Origin: Cryptosporangium minutisporangium
Lineage (GTDB): Bacteria; Actinomycetota; Actinomycetes; Mycobacteriales; Cryptosporangiaceae
Length of the DNA: 64,000 nucleotides
Reading direction: 5' to 3'
Assembly (NCBI RefSeq): GCF_039536245.1
Contig: NZ_BAAAYN010000038.1
Span: 94,307 to 158,306 of the forward strand
In this document: piece after piece, positions 19,302-28,657 of the stretch
How positions within the stretch are numbered: position 1 is the stretch's first letter
Layout of the letters: every line of letters begins with the position of its first letter
The notes under the pieces: generated by a model
Told to the model about the DNA's origin: nothing
Database searches by the model: none
Seen by the model: only the letters and a program-made list of their open reading frames with translations
Translations under genes and position numbers: made by a program

Positions 19302-19317
19302 TACCCCCGAGGGGGTA
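19302..19317. promoter_or_regulatory. GC-core palindrome resembling CsoR-type operators
   Basis: TACCCCC-GA-GGGGGTA is a perfect 7-bp inverted repeat with a 2-base centre in the 161-bp region between divergent genes at 19242 and 19404. Actinobacterial CsoR-family metal repressors bind AT-ending palindromes with G-tract cores of this form. No csoR gene is present in the window, so the regulator would act in trans. A second GGGGTAT lies at about 19340. Confidence 0.45.
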
Positions 19318-19403
19318 CGGGATGTTCGTCGGTGCGGTGGGGTATAGCCGAAGCGGCACGACCATTCGCGTGCCGCTCCATCCGAGGAACCGAGGACGCA
19401 CCT

Positions 19404-19907
19404 GTGACCGAACTGCCGCTGTACGCGACGCTGGGATTCACCGACGCCGAGTGGGGGCTGCTGGTCGGCCTGCCCCAGTCGGTGCTGGTCGCGGCGAGCG
19501 CCGTCACCCCCGACAGCACCCGCAAGACCCGCGCCGAGACCGCCGCCGGGCTGGACGTCATCTCGGACGCCCGCGCGTCGGCGAGTCCGCTGGTCGCGGC
19601 GATCGCGGCGGAGATCGTCACCGAGGTGGGCGAGCCCGACGTCGGCGTCGAGCCGCCGGTGATCGAGCCGCCGGACCCGCAGGCCTACGCCCGCGACGTG
19701 CTGGGCCGCGCCGCCGAGGCCAACGCGCTGCTGGCGGCGAAGGCGGAGAAGGCCGATGCGGAGACGTACCGGCACTGGCTGGTCGAGGTCGCGGAGAGCG
19801 TCGTGGGCGCCGCGTCGTCCGGTGGGCTGCTCGGCATCGGCGGCGAGGCCGTCACCGAGGACGAGCGGGCGTTCCGCGACGACCTCGCCAAGACCCTCAC
19901 CGACTGA
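19404..19907 (+). CDS. conserved-looking hypothetical protein, acidic and alanine-rich
   Basis: 167 residues from a GTG preceded by a purine-rich GAGGAACCGAGGA stretch; an upstream in-frame ATG (19332) would span promoter sequence. The sequence is helical and acidic, with PVIEPPDPQAYARDVLG in the middle and SSGGLLGIGGEAVTEDE near the end. There is no signal peptide or membrane helix. I do not recognise the family. It is transcribed away from the two-component operon across the palindrome, and a strong hairpin follows about 50 bp beyond the stop, so it is probably a single-gene unit. Confidence 0.7.
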   Translation: MTELPLYATLGFTDAEWGLLVGLPQSVLVAASAVTPDSTRKTRAETAAGLDVISDARASASPLVAAIAAEIVTEVGEPDVGVEPPVIEPPDPQAYARDVLGRAAEANALLAAKAEKADAETYRHWLVEVAESVVGAASSGGLLGIGGEAVTEDERAFRDDLAKTLTD

Positions 19908-19954
19908 CGCGTTCCCCCGCAGCACCCCCGAGCGCCCGCCTCTCTGCGGGCATC

Positions 19955-19991
19955 CGGCCCGGCCCGTCGTCCACTCGGCGCGGCCGGGCCG
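19955..19991 (+). terminator. hairpin after hypothetical gene; start of 380-bp intergenic region
   Basis: Arms CGGCCCGGCC (19955-19964) and GGCCGGGCCG (19982-19991) form a perfect 10-bp stem. The remaining intergenic DNA up to 20287 has no convincing gene. It holds a small CAACC-TGA-GGTTG repeat (20155-20167), a TTGACG hexamer at 20165, and an AT-richer leader that leads to the strong ribosome site of the lipoprotein gene. Confidence 0.65.
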
Positions 19992-20273
19992 CACTGTGTC
20001 TGATCCCCGGTCGAGCGACGTCTCCTCCCGGACGGACGGACAGGCCCTTTTCCGCTCACTCTCTGTGATCGGCGTACCCGGTTAGAACGACGCCGACCAG
20101 GACGAAAAGTCCCGCCGCCGACGACGAGTGGCCTGGTCGAGGGCTCAGGATGCGCAACCTGAGGTTGACGATCCATCGGTATTCGACCCCCTGTGACCGT
20201 CATTACAGTCCTTCACGACTCGTTCGGATCGGCCGTCCGTCGTTACCCCCCGCACTTTTTCGCTTTTCGACGC

Positions 20274-20280
20274 AAGGAGG
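20274..20280 (+). promoter_or_regulatory. strong Shine-Dalgarno for the solute-binding protein gene
   Basis: AAGGAGG lies seven bases before the ATG at 20288 and fixes that start; the frame is open upstream to 20150. It is among the best ribosome sites in the window, as expected for an abundant binding protein. Confidence 0.85.
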
Positions 20281-20287
20281 CGTCCAT

Positions 20288-21814
20288 ATGAGAAGGCATA
20301 GGTCAGCGGCCTCGTTGCTGACCGGACTCGTCGCGCTGTCCCTGGCGCTCGCCGGATGTTCCGGCGACTCCGGGAACAGCAGCGAGTCCGGCTCGGCGAC
20401 GCTGAACGTGAACGCCGGCGGCTTCCCCGAGAACTGGGCGCCCGGCCAGCGGTTGGAGGCCGGCTTCCTGCGCCTGCCGTACGAGAACCTCGTCGCCAAG
20501 AGCCGGGACGGGAAGTTCAGCCCGGTGCTCGCCACGGAGTGGAAAGAGACCGATAAGGCACTCACGCTCACGCTGCGCGAAGGCGTCACGTTCCACGACG
20601 GGACGCCGTTCAACGCCGCCGCGGTGAAGGCGAACCTGGAGTTCGTCCGGGACGGTGCCACCGCCTTCGGTGGCCCGCTCAAGGCCATCACGACGATCGA
20701 CACCCCGGACGAGAAGACCGTCACGCTGAACCTGGCCCGGCCGACGCCGTCGCTGCTGACGACGCTCTCCACCCGGGCGGCACCGATGGCCAGTCCGGCG
20801 GCGCTCAAGGACGGCTCGATCGCGAAGAAGCCCATCGGCACCAGCCCGTGGGCGTACGACGAGGCCGCGTCGACCCCCGGCACGACGATGACGTTCACGA
20901 AGTTCGAGGAGTACTGGGGCGGCACCGACGCCGTCGCGTTCGACACGGTCAAGCTGTTCAACATCGAGGACGAGAACGCCGCGGCCGGTGCGCTCACCAG
21001 CGGCCAGGTCGACGTCACGATCGCACAGCCGGAGCAGGTGGATCAGCTCACCGGCACCCCGGGCGTCGAGACCGTCGACTACGCCGCGATCCGCAACAAC
21101 GTCATCTTCTTCGACCGCGGCCCCGGCGGCGCGTTCGCCGACGTCCGCGTCCGGCAGGCCGCCTGCTACGCGATGGACAACACGGTGACCGGGAAGCTGG
21201 CCTCCGCGGAGCCGAGCAAGCAGCACTTCGCCGAGGGTGAGCTCGGCTACAACGCGCAGATCACCGGCTACTCCCACGACCTCGCCAAGGCCGAGCAGCT
21301 GATGGCGGCGGCGGGCAACCCGAAGGTCACCGGCACCGTACTGGCTGCCCCGTTCACCAAGTCCGAGGTCGAGGTCTACGCCGACCAGATGTCGAAGGCC
21401 GGCATCACGATCAAGGTGCAGACCGCCGCCCCGCCGCAGTTCCAGTCCGAGTGGAACAGCGGCAAGTACCCGGTCGGCATGGCCAACAACGACCAGATCC
21501 ACCCGTACGAGTGGTACAAGGCCTACTTCGCCGCCCAGGCACCGGGCAACCCGTCGAAGGCCGAGAGCCCCGCGCTCAAGGCCGCCGCGGAGAAGGCGAT
21601 CGCCGCCGGCAGCACCCCCGAGGCCGAGCAGCTCTGGGGCGAGGTCACGAAGATCATCTCCGAGGAGGCGCTGACCTGCTCGCACCTCAAGGGCACCGAG
21701 GTCATCGCCTACCAGTCGAACAAGGTCGAGGGCGTCGCCGTGCCGGCGGAGGCCTGGGAGCCCAACCTGATCAACTGGCGAGACCTGAAGCCGGCCTCCG
21801 GGACGGCGAAGTGA
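20288..21814 (+). CDS. ABC transporter substrate-binding lipoprotein, family 5 (peptide/nickel type)
   Basis: 508 residues. Lipoprotein signal peptide with lipobox LAGC (Cys24), then a serine/glycine-rich spacer. The family-5 signature is seen in LATEWKETDKALTLTLREGVTFHDGTPFNA-like order (about 80-115), with the usual later regions. It captures an oligopeptide or similar ligand outside the membrane and hands it to the permeases encoded next. The gene opens a tightly packed operon that runs to 27633. Ligand unknown; family 5 also takes opines, nickel chelates and glycosides. Confidence 0.93.
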   Translation: MRRHRSAASLLTGLVALSLALAGCSGDSGNSSESGSATLNVNAGGFPENWAPGQRLEAGFLRLPYENLVAKSRDGKFSPVLATEWKETDKALTLTLREGVTFHDGTPFNAAAVKANLEFVRDGATAFGGPLKAITTIDTPDEKTVTLNLARPTPSLLTTLSTRAAPMASPAALKDGSIAKKPIGTSPWAYDEAASTPGTTMTFTKFEEYWGGTDAVAFDTVKLFNIEDENAAAGALTSGQVDVTIAQPEQVDQLTGTPGVETVDYAAIRNNVIFFDRGPGGAFADVRVRQAACYAMDNTVTGKLASAEPSKQHFAEGELGYNAQITGYSHDLAKAEQLMAAAGNPKVTGTVLAAPFTKSEVEVYADQMSKAGITIKVQTAAPPQFQSEWNSGKYPVGMANNDQIHPYEWYKAYFAAQAPGNPSKAESPALKAAAEKAIAAGSTPEAEQLWGEVTKIISEEALTCSHLKGTEVIAYQSNKVEGVAVPAEAWEPNLINWRDLKPASGTAK

Positions 21815-21857
21815 CCTCGTCGGTCAATTGGCGACGGGCAGCGGGGAGGGCGGTCCG

Positions 21858-22802
21858 ATGAGCAAGCTCATCGGCTACCGTCTCCTCCTCGCTGCCCCGC
21901 AGCTGGCGCTCGTCGCGTTGCTCGCGTTCTCGCTGACCTACGTCGTGCCGGGCAGCCCGGCCGCGGAGATCCTCGGCGCGAACGCGACACCGGAACTGAT
22001 CGCGCAGGTCGAGGCGAAGCTCGGCCTCGACCAGCCGATGCTGACCCGGTTGGTCGACTGGTTCGGCGCCGCGGTCACCGGCGACCTCGGAGTCTCCTAC
22101 CGGTCGGCGGTGCCCGTCACCGACCTGCTGCTGGAGCGGCTCCCGGCCACCCTTTCGCTGATCGTCGGCGGCCTGGTGGTGGCGGTGGTCTTCGGGATCG
22201 GGATGGGCGTGCTGGCCGGAACGCGGCCGGGTTCGATCGCCGACCGGCTGGTCGTCGGCGTGACGTCGATCGGCAACGCGATCCCGGAGTTCTGGCTCGG
22301 CCTGATCCTGCTGCTGGTCTTCGCCGTGCAGCTCGGCTGGTTCCCGGTCGTCGGCTACGTCCCGCTGGACGTCGACCCGGCGGCGTGGTTCACCGGCCTG
22401 GTGCTGCCGTCGCTGGCGCTCGGCATCGGTTCGTCCGCGCTGATCGCTCGGCAAGCCCGGGCCGCGATGGTCTCCGCGCTGGGCTCGCCGTACATCGACA
22501 CGCTGACCGCCGCCGGGGTGTCCCGGCGGCGGATCGTCTTCCGCTACGCGCTGAAGAACGCGATGGTGCCGGTGCTCTCCGCGATGGGCATCACGGTCAA
22601 CATCCTGATCGGTGCCAGCTTCGTGGTGGAGAAGGTGTTCTCCGTCCCCGGCATCGGCAACCTGATGCTGACGAGCGTGATCGGGAAGGACTTCCCGGTC
22701 GTGCAGGGCGGCGTCCTGCTCGTCGCCTGCCTCGTCATCATCGTCAACCTGCTCCTCGACGTGGGCTACGGCCTGCTCAACCCCCAGGCGCGGCCGTCAT
22801 GA
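21858..22802 (+). CDS. ABC transporter permease, DppB/OppB type
   Basis: 314 residues from the ATG at 21858, which follows GGGGAGGGCGG. Six membrane helices, with the conserved binding-protein-dependent transport motif in TLTAAGVSRRRIVFRYALKN and a long periplasmic loop after helix 1 (GANATPELIAQVEAKLGLD), which is normal for DppB. It forms the membrane channel together with the permease half of the next gene. The stop overlaps that gene's ATG by four bases. Confidence 0.94.
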   Translation: MSKLIGYRLLLAAPQLALVALLAFSLTYVVPGSPAAEILGANATPELIAQVEAKLGLDQPMLTRLVDWFGAAVTGDLGVSYRSAVPVTDLLLERLPATLSLIVGGLVVAVVFGIGMGVLAGTRPGSIADRLVVGVTSIGNAIPEFWLGLILLLVFAVQLGWFPVVGYVPLDVDPAAWFTGLVLPSLALGIGSSALIARQARAAMVSALGSPYIDTLTAAGVSRRRIVFRYALKNAMVPVLSAMGITVNILIGASFVVEKVFSVPGIGNLMLTSVIGKDFPVVQGGVLLVACLVIIVNLLLDVGYGLLNPQARPS

Positions 22803-24742
22803 CCCACTTGTCGATTCCCCATCCCGAGGTGGCGGCGCAGACCGACGTCGCTGCACACACCGGCTCCGGGCCGTCCGGCTCGCGGCGTGTGCTGGCCGGC
22901 GTCCTGCGCCAGCCGGCCGCGGTGACCGGCCTGGTGTTCCTGCTGCTCGTCGCCGTGGCGGCGATCGCCGCACCGTGGATTGCCCCCTACGGACCGACCG
23001 AGAAGGACTACGACGCCACGCTTGCGGGCCCGTCGGCCGACCACTGGCTCGGCACCGACCAACTCGGCCAGGACACGTTCACCCGGGTGCTCTACGGCGC
23101 CCGGATCGCGCTGATCGTCGCGTTCGGATCGGTCGGCATCGCGATGGCGATCGGCGTTCCGTTCGGCCTGCTGCTGGGCTACCGCGGAGGTTGGCGCGAT
23201 CGGATCGGATCCCGTCTGATCGACGTCTCCGACGCGCTGCCCGGCATCCTGCTCGGGTTCGCGGTCATCGCCGTGCTCGGCCGCGGCCTGTTCAACCTGA
23301 TGTTCGCGATCGGCCTGATCTTCTGCATGGGGTTCGCCCGCACGACGCGCGCGGTCGCGCTCGCCGAACGCAAAAAGCTCTACGTGGACGCGGTGCGCGT
23401 GGCCGGCCTGCGGACGCCCGCCATCCTGTTCCGGCAGGTGCTGCCGAACCTCGCCGGCGCGCTGATCGTGCAGGGGTCGGTGTTCCTGGCCTCGGCGATC
23501 ATGATCGAGTCGGCGCTGAGTTTCCTCGGTATCGGCCTGGAGTCGGACACCCCGACCTGGGGCGCGATGCTGAGCAACGCCGCGGCCAACACCCAGCAGC
23601 CGTTCCTCGCCGTCCCGCCGGGGCTGGCGATCGTCTGCACGGTGCTGGCGTTCAACATCGTCGGCGTCGGGATCGGCGACGCGATGACCGGCACCGGCCG
23701 GTCCTCGCTCCCTCGCCGCCGCGTGCGGCGCGCGGCCGCCCCGGTGGGCGAGTCGGTCACGCCCGAGGCCCGTGCCGTACTGGAGTTCCGGGACGTCACG
23801 GTGGCGGTGGGCGGCGGGAAGGAGCCGGTGCCGCTGGTCCAGGACGTCTCGCTGGCGATCGGGCGTGCCGAGGTCGTCGCGCTGCTCGGCGAGTCCGGGT
23901 CGGGGAAGTCGATGCTCGCCCGGTCGGCGCTCGGCCTGCTGCCCGCTGGTGTCCACTTGGCGGGCGGCTCGGTGTGGTTCGAGGGCGAGCGGATCGACGA
24001 CCTCGACGAACGCGGGCTGCGGAAGATCCGCGGCTGCGGCATGGCCGTCGTACTCCAGGACCCGATGTCCGCGCTGTCCCCGGTGCACACGATCGGACGG
24101 CAGCTCGGCGAGCCGCTCCGCGTCCACGCCGGGCTCACCGGGAAGGCCGCGCGGGAGCGGGCGGTCGAGCTGCTGGACCGCGTCGGTGTCGAGGACGCCC
24201 GGGGGCGGCTCGACGACTACCCCCACCAGTTCTCCGGCGGGATGGCGCAGCGCGTCGCGATCGCGATGGCGCTGGCCGCCGGTCCGCGGCTGCTGATCGC
24301 CGACGAGGCGACCTCGGCCCTCGACGTCACCACCCAGAGCCAGGTGCTCGACCTGCTGCTGGACCTGCGGGACGAGATGGACATGGCGATCCTGCTGATC
24401 ACCCACGACCTGGGGGTCGTCGCGGAGAGCTGCGACCGGGCGGCGGTGATGTACGCCGGTCAGCTCGTCGAGGTCAACGACGTCACGTCGCTGTTCGACG
24501 AGCCTCGGCACCCGTACACCGCGGCGCTGCTGGCAGCGAACCCCACCAGCGAGGCCGACGTGCCCCGCCTGCCGACGATTCCCGGCCGGGTGCCGCCGGC
24601 GGGGGAGTGGCCGGCCGGCTGTCACTTCGCCGGCCGGTGCGCCCATGCCCGGCCGCAGTGCACCGAAGGGTCCGTTCCGCTCGTCCAGGACGTGCGCTGC
24701 GTCCGCGCCGACGAACTCACGCTGGAGGTGACGTCGCGGTGA
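22799..24742 (+). CDS. fused ABC permease (DppC type) and ATP-binding protein (DppD type)
   Basis: 647 residues. Residues about 40-300 are a DppC permease with six helices and the coupling loop [20 protein letters not shown] linker of arginines and prolines follows, then a full ATPase: Walker [10 protein letters not shown] (about 362-370), signature [13 protein letters not shown] (near 478) and Walker [13 protein letters not shown] (near 500). The C-terminal oligopeptide/dipeptide domain has cysteines ([14 protein letters not shown]) like those that bind iron-sulfur clusters in DppD. One chain thus joins half the channel to one motor. Such fusions are known in actinobacteria. ATGA and GTGA overlaps bind it to both neighbours. 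Confidence 0.93.
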   Translation: MTHLSIPHPEVAAQTDVAAHTGSGPSGSRRVLAGVLRQPAAVTGLVFLLLVAVAAIAAPWIAPYGPTEKDYDATLAGPSADHWLGTDQLGQDTFTRVLYGARIALIVAFGSVGIAMAIGVPFGLLLGYRGGWRDRIGSRLIDVSDALPGILLGFAVIAVLGRGLFNLMFAIGLIFCMGFARTTRAVALAERKKLYVDAVRVAGLRTPAILFRQVLPNLAGALIVQGSVFLASAIMIESALSFLGIGLESDTPTWGAMLSNAAANTQQPFLAVPPGLAIVCTVLAFNIVGVGIGDAMTGTGRSSLPRRRVRRAAAPVGESVTPEARAVLEFRDVTVAVGGGKEPVPLVQDVSLAIGRAEVVALLGESGSGKSMLARSALGLLPAGVHLAGGSVWFEGERIDDLDERGLRKIRGCGMAVVLQDPMSALSPVHTIGRQLGEPLRVHAGLTGKAARERAVELLDRVGVEDARGRLDDYPHQFSGGMAQRVAIAMALAAGPRLLIADEATSALDVTTQSQVLDLLLDLRDEMDMAILLITHDLGVVAESCDRAAVMYAGQLVEVNDVTSLFDEPRHPYTAALLAANPTSEADVPRLPTIPGRVPPAGEWPAGCHFAGRCAHARPQCTEGSVPLVQDVRCVRADELTLEVTSR

Positions 24743-25740
24743 CCCCCTCACCCCTCCTGGACGTCCGGGACCTGACCGTCGCGTTCGACGCTGGCCGCGC
24801 CATGGGCTGGCGCCGCCGGACGGCGACCGCGGTGGACCACGTCAGCCTCGACGTCCGGCCGGGCGAGACACTCGGCCTGGTCGGCGAGTCCGGCTCCGGC
24901 AAGAGCACGACCGGCCGCGCGATCCTCCGGCTCGTCGACGTCACCAGCGGCACGATCGACTTCGACGGCGTCGACGTGACGAAGCTGGGCCACCGCACCC
25001 CGCTGTCCTATCGGCGCGCGGTGCAGGCGGTGTTCCAGGACCCGCTCGCCTCGCTCAACCCCCGGCACGTCGTCTCCAGCGCGGTGACGACGTCGCTCCA
25101 CCGGCACGGCATCGGCGACAGGTCCGAGCGCACCGACCGCGCGGCCGACGCGTTCGAGCGGGTGGGGCTCTCCCGCGCGCACCTCAACCGGTACCCCGCC
25201 GAGCTCTCCGGCGGGCAGCGGCAGCGGGTCGCGATCGCCCGGGCACTCGCGCTGGAGCCGCGGCTCGTGGTCTGCGACGAGGCGGTGAGCGCGCTCGACC
25301 TCTCCACCCAGAGCCAAATCATCAACCTGCTCGCCGACCTGCAGCAGTCGACCGGGATGAGCTACCTGTTCATCGCCCACGACCTCGGCGTGACGCGGCA
25401 CATCTCCGACCGGATCGCCGTGCTGCTCGGCGGGCGGCTGGTGGAGACCGCGCCGACCGCGCAGCTGTTCGCCTCGCCCCGGCACCCGTACACCCGCGCG
25501 CTGATCGCGGCGAGCCCGGCGTCCCACCCCGAAGGGCGGGACCGGCGCCGCGCGCGGCGCGCGGCGCACCGGCACGGCAGACGCGACGAGGCGATCCCAC
25601 GCGGCCTGCCCGGCTGCCCGTTCCGGAACCGGTGCGACCGGGTGATGGACGTCTGCCACACGGTGACCCCGCCGCTCCAGTTGCTGGACGACGGGAGCAA
25701 GGTCGCGTGCCACCTGTACGAGGACGGTGCCCGTGCTTGA
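24739..25740 (+). CDS. ABC transporter ATP-binding protein, DppF/OppF type
   Basis: 333 residues, GTG start overlapping the previous stop. Walker [10 protein letters not shown] (about 49-57), signature [15 protein letters not shown] (near 155) and Walker [14 protein letters not shown]. The C-terminal domain has a cysteine set ([14 protein letters not shown]) like DppF. It supplies the second motor for the importer. A tract of Arg/His/Ala (around 275-295) in an otherwise conserved region is an oddity. The next gene starts 14 bases before its stop. Confidence 0.93.
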   Translation: MTPSPLLDVRDLTVAFDAGRAMGWRRRTATAVDHVSLDVRPGETLGLVGESGSGKSTTGRAILRLVDVTSGTIDFDGVDVTKLGHRTPLSYRRAVQAVFQDPLASLNPRHVVSSAVTTSLHRHGIGDRSERTDRAADAFERVGLSRAHLNRYPAELSGGQRQRVAIARALALEPRLVVCDEAVSALDLSTQSQIINLLADLQQSTGMSYLFIAHDLGVTRHISDRIAVLLGGRLVETAPTAQLFASPRHPYTRALIAASPASHPEGRDRRRARRAAHRHGRRDEAIPRGLPGCPFRNRCDRVMDVCHTVTPPLQLLDDGSKVACHLYEDGARA

Positions 25741-26701
25741 GGTCACGCTGCTGGGCACCAACGGCGGCCCGCCTCCGCTGGCCGGCCGGTTCGGCATCTC
25801 GTCGGCGCTGGTCGTGAACGGCGCGACGTACGTCGTCGACTGCGGGCGGGGTGCGGTCAGCCAGTACGTCCGGGCCGGTCTCTCGATGCCCTCGCTGACC
25901 GCGATCTTCCTGACGCACCTGCACGCCGACCACACCGTCGACTACTTCTCGTTTCCGCTGCTCGCCGGTGGTGCGTCCGGGACCCGCGGGTTCTCCGAGC
26001 CGATCGGTGTCTACGGGCCGGGGCCGTCCGGGCACGAGTCGGGGGTGGCCGGCGCCCCGGGGCCGGTGCCCGGCACGGTGGAGATGACGCGGCTGGCGAA
26101 CCGGGCCTTCGCGGCGCACACGACGTTCTTCTCGAGCGAGCACTTCGGCGTCGACCCGGCGTCGATGGTGGACGTGCACGACGTGTTGCCCCCGGCGTCG
26201 GTCGGCGCGTCGCTGACCGAGACCGCACCGCCGATGGAGCCGTTCGTCGTGATGACCGACGACAACGTCCGGGTGAGCGCCGTGCTCGTGCCGCACGGCG
26301 CGGTGTTCCCGGCCTACGCCTACCGGTTCGACACCGCGCACGGCAGCGTCGTCTTCTCGGGCGACACCGCCCGGTCGGACAACCTGGGCCGGCTCGCTCA
26401 CCGCGCCGACCTGCTGGTTCACGAGGCGGCGGCGGCGGAGGCGCTCCCCGCGCTGGGTCTGCGGCCCGCGCTGCTGGAGCACATCCGCGACGTCCACACC
26501 GACGTCGCGGACCTCGGCGCGATCGCGGTGGCGGCCGACGTCGGTGCGGTGGTGGTCAACCACCTGAGCCCCGGCGCACTCGCCGCCGAGGAGTGGCAGA
26601 GCCTGATCGACCGCAGCCGGGAGAACGCCGGCTTCCGCGGCGAGATGATCCTGGGAGAGGACCTGATGAGGATTCCCGTGTCGGCCAGGGCCGCCCGATG
26701 A
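25727..26701 (+). CDS. metallo-beta-lactamase-fold hydrolase (arylsulfatase/RNase Z-like)
   Basis: 324 residues. Zinc motif THLHADH at 63-69, preceded by YVVDCGRGAVSQ; later SGDTARSDN and VVNHLSP give the remaining ligands expected of RNase Z/AtsA-like hydrolases. A GTG at 25727 or 25733 is the start. The fold family acts on phosphodiesters, sulfate esters or lactones. Being translationally coupled with an uptake system suggests it processes the imported compound (inference). No signal peptide, so cytosolic. ATGA overlap with the next gene. Confidence 0.85.
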   Translation: MPVLEVTLLGTNGGPPPLAGRFGISSALVVNGATYVVDCGRGAVSQYVRAGLSMPSLTAIFLTHLHADHTVDYFSFPLLAGGASGTRGFSEPIGVYGPGPSGHESGVAGAPGPVPGTVEMTRLANRAFAAHTTFFSSEHFGVDPASMVDVHDVLPPASVGASLTETAPPMEPFVVMTDDNVRVSAVLVPHGAVFPAYAYRFDTAHGSVVFSGDTARSDNLGRLAHRADLLVHEAAAAEALPALGLRPALLEHIRDVHTDVADLGAIAVAADVGAVVVNHLSPGALAAEEWQSLIDRSRENAGFRGEMILGEDLMRIPVSARAAR

Positions 26702-27633
26702 GGGCCTACGTGCTGCCGGCCACCGGTGAGGAAGCCGCCGTGACCGATGCGCCGCCGCCCGGCGACCCCGGCCCCGGCGAGGTGCGGATCCGGGTGCGGT
26801 GCTCCTCGGTCAACCCGTCGGACCGGATGATGGCGGGCGGCTTCTTCCGGTGGATGGAGCACCACTACCCGGCGGTCCTGGGCCGCGACTTCGCCGGGAC
26901 GATCGACGCGGTGGGGGACGGCGTCACCCGCTTCACCACCGGCGACGAGGTGTTCGGTTTCGTCAAGCGGCCGTACGTCGGGGACGGCACGTTCGCCGAG
27001 TACGTCACGATCCCGGCCGACCGGTACGCCGTCCACCGCCCGCCGGGCCTGTCGGTCGAGGACGTCGGCGACCTCGGCGTCGCGGGGGCGACCGCGCTGC
27101 AGTGCGTGGACGCGTTGGCCTGCGCTGCGGGCGAGACCGTGCTGATCAACGGCGCGACCGGAGGGGTCGGGTCGTTCGCGGTGCAGCTGGCCCGGCGGGC
27201 CGGTCTGCGGGTGATCGCGACCGCCCACGGATCCGACGCCGAGCAGCACGTCCGCTTCCTCGGCGCCACCGCGACCGTCGACTGGACCACCGGCGACCTC
27301 GCCGACCAGGTGCGGGCGCTCGCGCCGGACGGCGTCGACGGCATCGTCGATCTGGTCTCGTCGGACCAGGACGCGATCACCGCGCTGGCCAGGCCGGTGC
27401 TGGCGCCGGGGCGTGCGGTGGCCGCCACCCGCAGCGGGTCGTCGCACGCCGACTTCACCGTGCACGGCGTCCACTGCTCGCCCGCGCTCGACCTCCTGCA
27501 CCGGCTCGCCGACGCCGCCGTCGACGGGCTCGTCGTCCCGCGGGTCGCCTCGCACCCGCTGGACAAGATCGAGGACGCGTTCGCCGCGCTGGCGCGGGCG
27601 CCGCTCGGCAAGGTCGGTCTCGAGGTGGCGTGA
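26698..27633 (+). CDS. zinc-independent medium-chain dehydrogenase (quinone oxidoreductase-like)
   Basis: 311 residues from the ATG at 26698. GroES-like N-terminal domain (RVRCSSVNPSDRMMAGG, LGRDFAGTIDAVGDG) and Rossmann domain with NGATGGVGSFAVQLARRAG at about 151-169. The zinc ligands of alcohol dehydrogenases are absent, as in the QOR subfamily, which reduces quinones or enones with NADPH. It is the last gene of the ABC operon, about 70 bp before the Fur gene. Confidence 0.9.
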   Translation: MRAYVLPATGEEAAVTDAPPPGDPGPGEVRIRVRCSSVNPSDRMMAGGFFRWMEHHYPAVLGRDFAGTIDAVGDGVTRFTTGDEVFGFVKRPYVGDGTFAEYVTIPADRYAVHRPPGLSVEDVGDLGVAGATALQCVDALACAAGETVLINGATGGVGSFAVQLARRAGLRVIATAHGSDAEQHVRFLGATATVDWTTGDLADQVRALAPDGVDGIVDLVSSDQDAITALARPVLAPGRAVAATRSGSSHADFTVHGVHCSPALDLLHRLADAAVDGLVVPRVASHPLDKIEDAFAALARAPLGKVGLEVA

Positions 27634-27660
27634 ACCGATCGGCCGAGCTGGACTGATCCC

Positions 27661-27679
27661 TATACTTGATTGGTTCCAA
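27661..27679 (+). promoter_or_regulatory. furA: putative -10 box and Fur-type palindrome before furA
   Basis: TATACT (27661-27666) is a good -10 hexamer, and TTGG-TT-CCAA (27670-27679) lies right after it, within an AT-rich patch that stands out here. The GTG at 27702 follows at about 20 bases. The layout fits FurA autoregulation as known in mycobacteria, but no clear -35 is seen. Confidence 0.5.
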
Positions 27680-27701
27680 AACCTGAGCGAGACTTCGACG
27701 T

Positions 27702-28127
27702 GTGCCCACCACGTCGGAGTTCGAACGGATGCTGCGGGGAGCCTCCCTGCGGGTGACGCGTCCGCGCCTGGCGGTGCTGCACGCGGTGTACGAACGTCCG
27801 CACGCCGACACCGACTCGATCCTCGGTGCGGTGCGGGCGGACCTCGGTGAGGTGTCCCACCAGACCGTCTACGACGTCCTGCGCGCGCTGACCGACGCCC
27901 GGCTGGTGCGGCGCATCGAACCGGCCGGCTCGGTAGCGCGCTACGAATCACGGGTCGGGGACAACCACCACCACGTCGTCTGCCGGACGTGCGGCGTCAT
28001 CGCCGACGTCGACTGCGCCGTCGGGGCCGCACCCTGCTTGACCGCCTCTGCGGACCTCGGCTTCGCGATCGACGAGGCCGAGGTCACCTACTGGGGCGTG
28101 TGCCCCGGCTGCTCGGCCGCCTCGTAA
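27702..28127 (+). CDS. furA: FurA-like ferric uptake/oxidative stress regulator
   Basis: 141 residues, GTG start. Winged-helix N-terminus (SLRVTRPRLAVLHAVY, then VSHQTVYDVLRALT as recognition helix), metal site GDNHHHVVC, and two CxxC pairs (Cys94/97 and Cys134/137). The stretch around VIADVDCAVG and EAEVTYWGVCPGC is close to mycobacterial FurA, which represses katG and itself. Here no catalase-peroxidase gene follows; the next gene is a STAS protein. It may act on katG elsewhere. Confidence 0.88.
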   Translation: MPTTSEFERMLRGASLRVTRPRLAVLHAVYERPHADTDSILGAVRADLGEVSHQTVYDVLRALTDARLVRRIEPAGSVARYESRVGDNHHHVVCRTCGVIADVDCAVGAAPCLTASADLGFAIDEAEVTYWGVCPGCSAAS

Positions 28128-28235
28128 CGCCCGCGCGCTCTGTCCACCCGCCGCTCCACCGGTTAGGCTCGACGTGTCGCCGTGGCCTTCTGAGTCGAGG
28201 GAACGCGGTCGACGTCGAGCGACGGGGTCGCCGTC

Positions 28236-28580
28236 ATGAAATCTCACCTTCCCGGCGGGCAGGCGGATGCTGCGCCGCTGCTGCGCGCCAGCGTCAAGCG
28301 GATCGGCGCCTCTCACGTGCGCGTCCGCCTGATCGGCGAAGCCGACCGCAGTTCGTCGGCCCACCTGACCAAGGCCGTGACGGCGGCACTCCACCACAAC
28401 CGGCCGGACGTGATCGACTTGGATCTCGCCGAGGTGCGGTTCATCGACGCCGGTGGGGTGGGTGCCGTGGTCGAGGCCCGCCAGCACTGTGCGGCGGCGA
28501 ACTGCCGGCTGCGGCTGACCGACCCCCAACCGTTCGTGCGCACGGTGCTGCGGCTCACCGAACAGTGGGACGTCGGGTAG
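28236..28580 (+). CDS. STAS-domain anti-sigma factor antagonist-like protein
   Basis: 114 residues, ATG start. STAS fold with the loop VRFIDAGGVGAVVEAR at about 68-83. In SpoIIAA-type antagonists this loop is DSSG with a phosphorylated Ser; here Ala72-Gly73 replace the serines, so regulation by serine phosphorylation is not possible at that site. It may be a constitutive partner of an anti-sigma factor or a member of another STAS complex. No kinase or sigma gene adjoins it. A hairpin follows directly. Confidence 0.85.
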   Translation: MKSHLPGGQADAAPLLRASVKRIGASHVRVRLIGEADRSSSAHLTKAVTAALHHNRPDVIDLDLAEVRFIDAGGVGAVVEARQHCAAANCRLRLTDPQPFVRTVLRLTEQWDVG

Positions 28581-28594
28581 GGCCGTCGGCCGTG

Positions 28595-28613
28595 TCGTCC
28601 GAGAAACGGACGA
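28595..28613 (+). terminator. hairpin after STAS gene
   Basis: TCGTCCG (28595-28601) and CGGACGA (28607-28613) form a perfect 7-bp stem with an AGAAA loop, starting 15 bases after the stop. Confidence 0.55.
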
Positions 28614-28657
28614 TGTAGAAGGTATGGACGGTCGGCTCCAGGGGTAGATCCGTCGCC

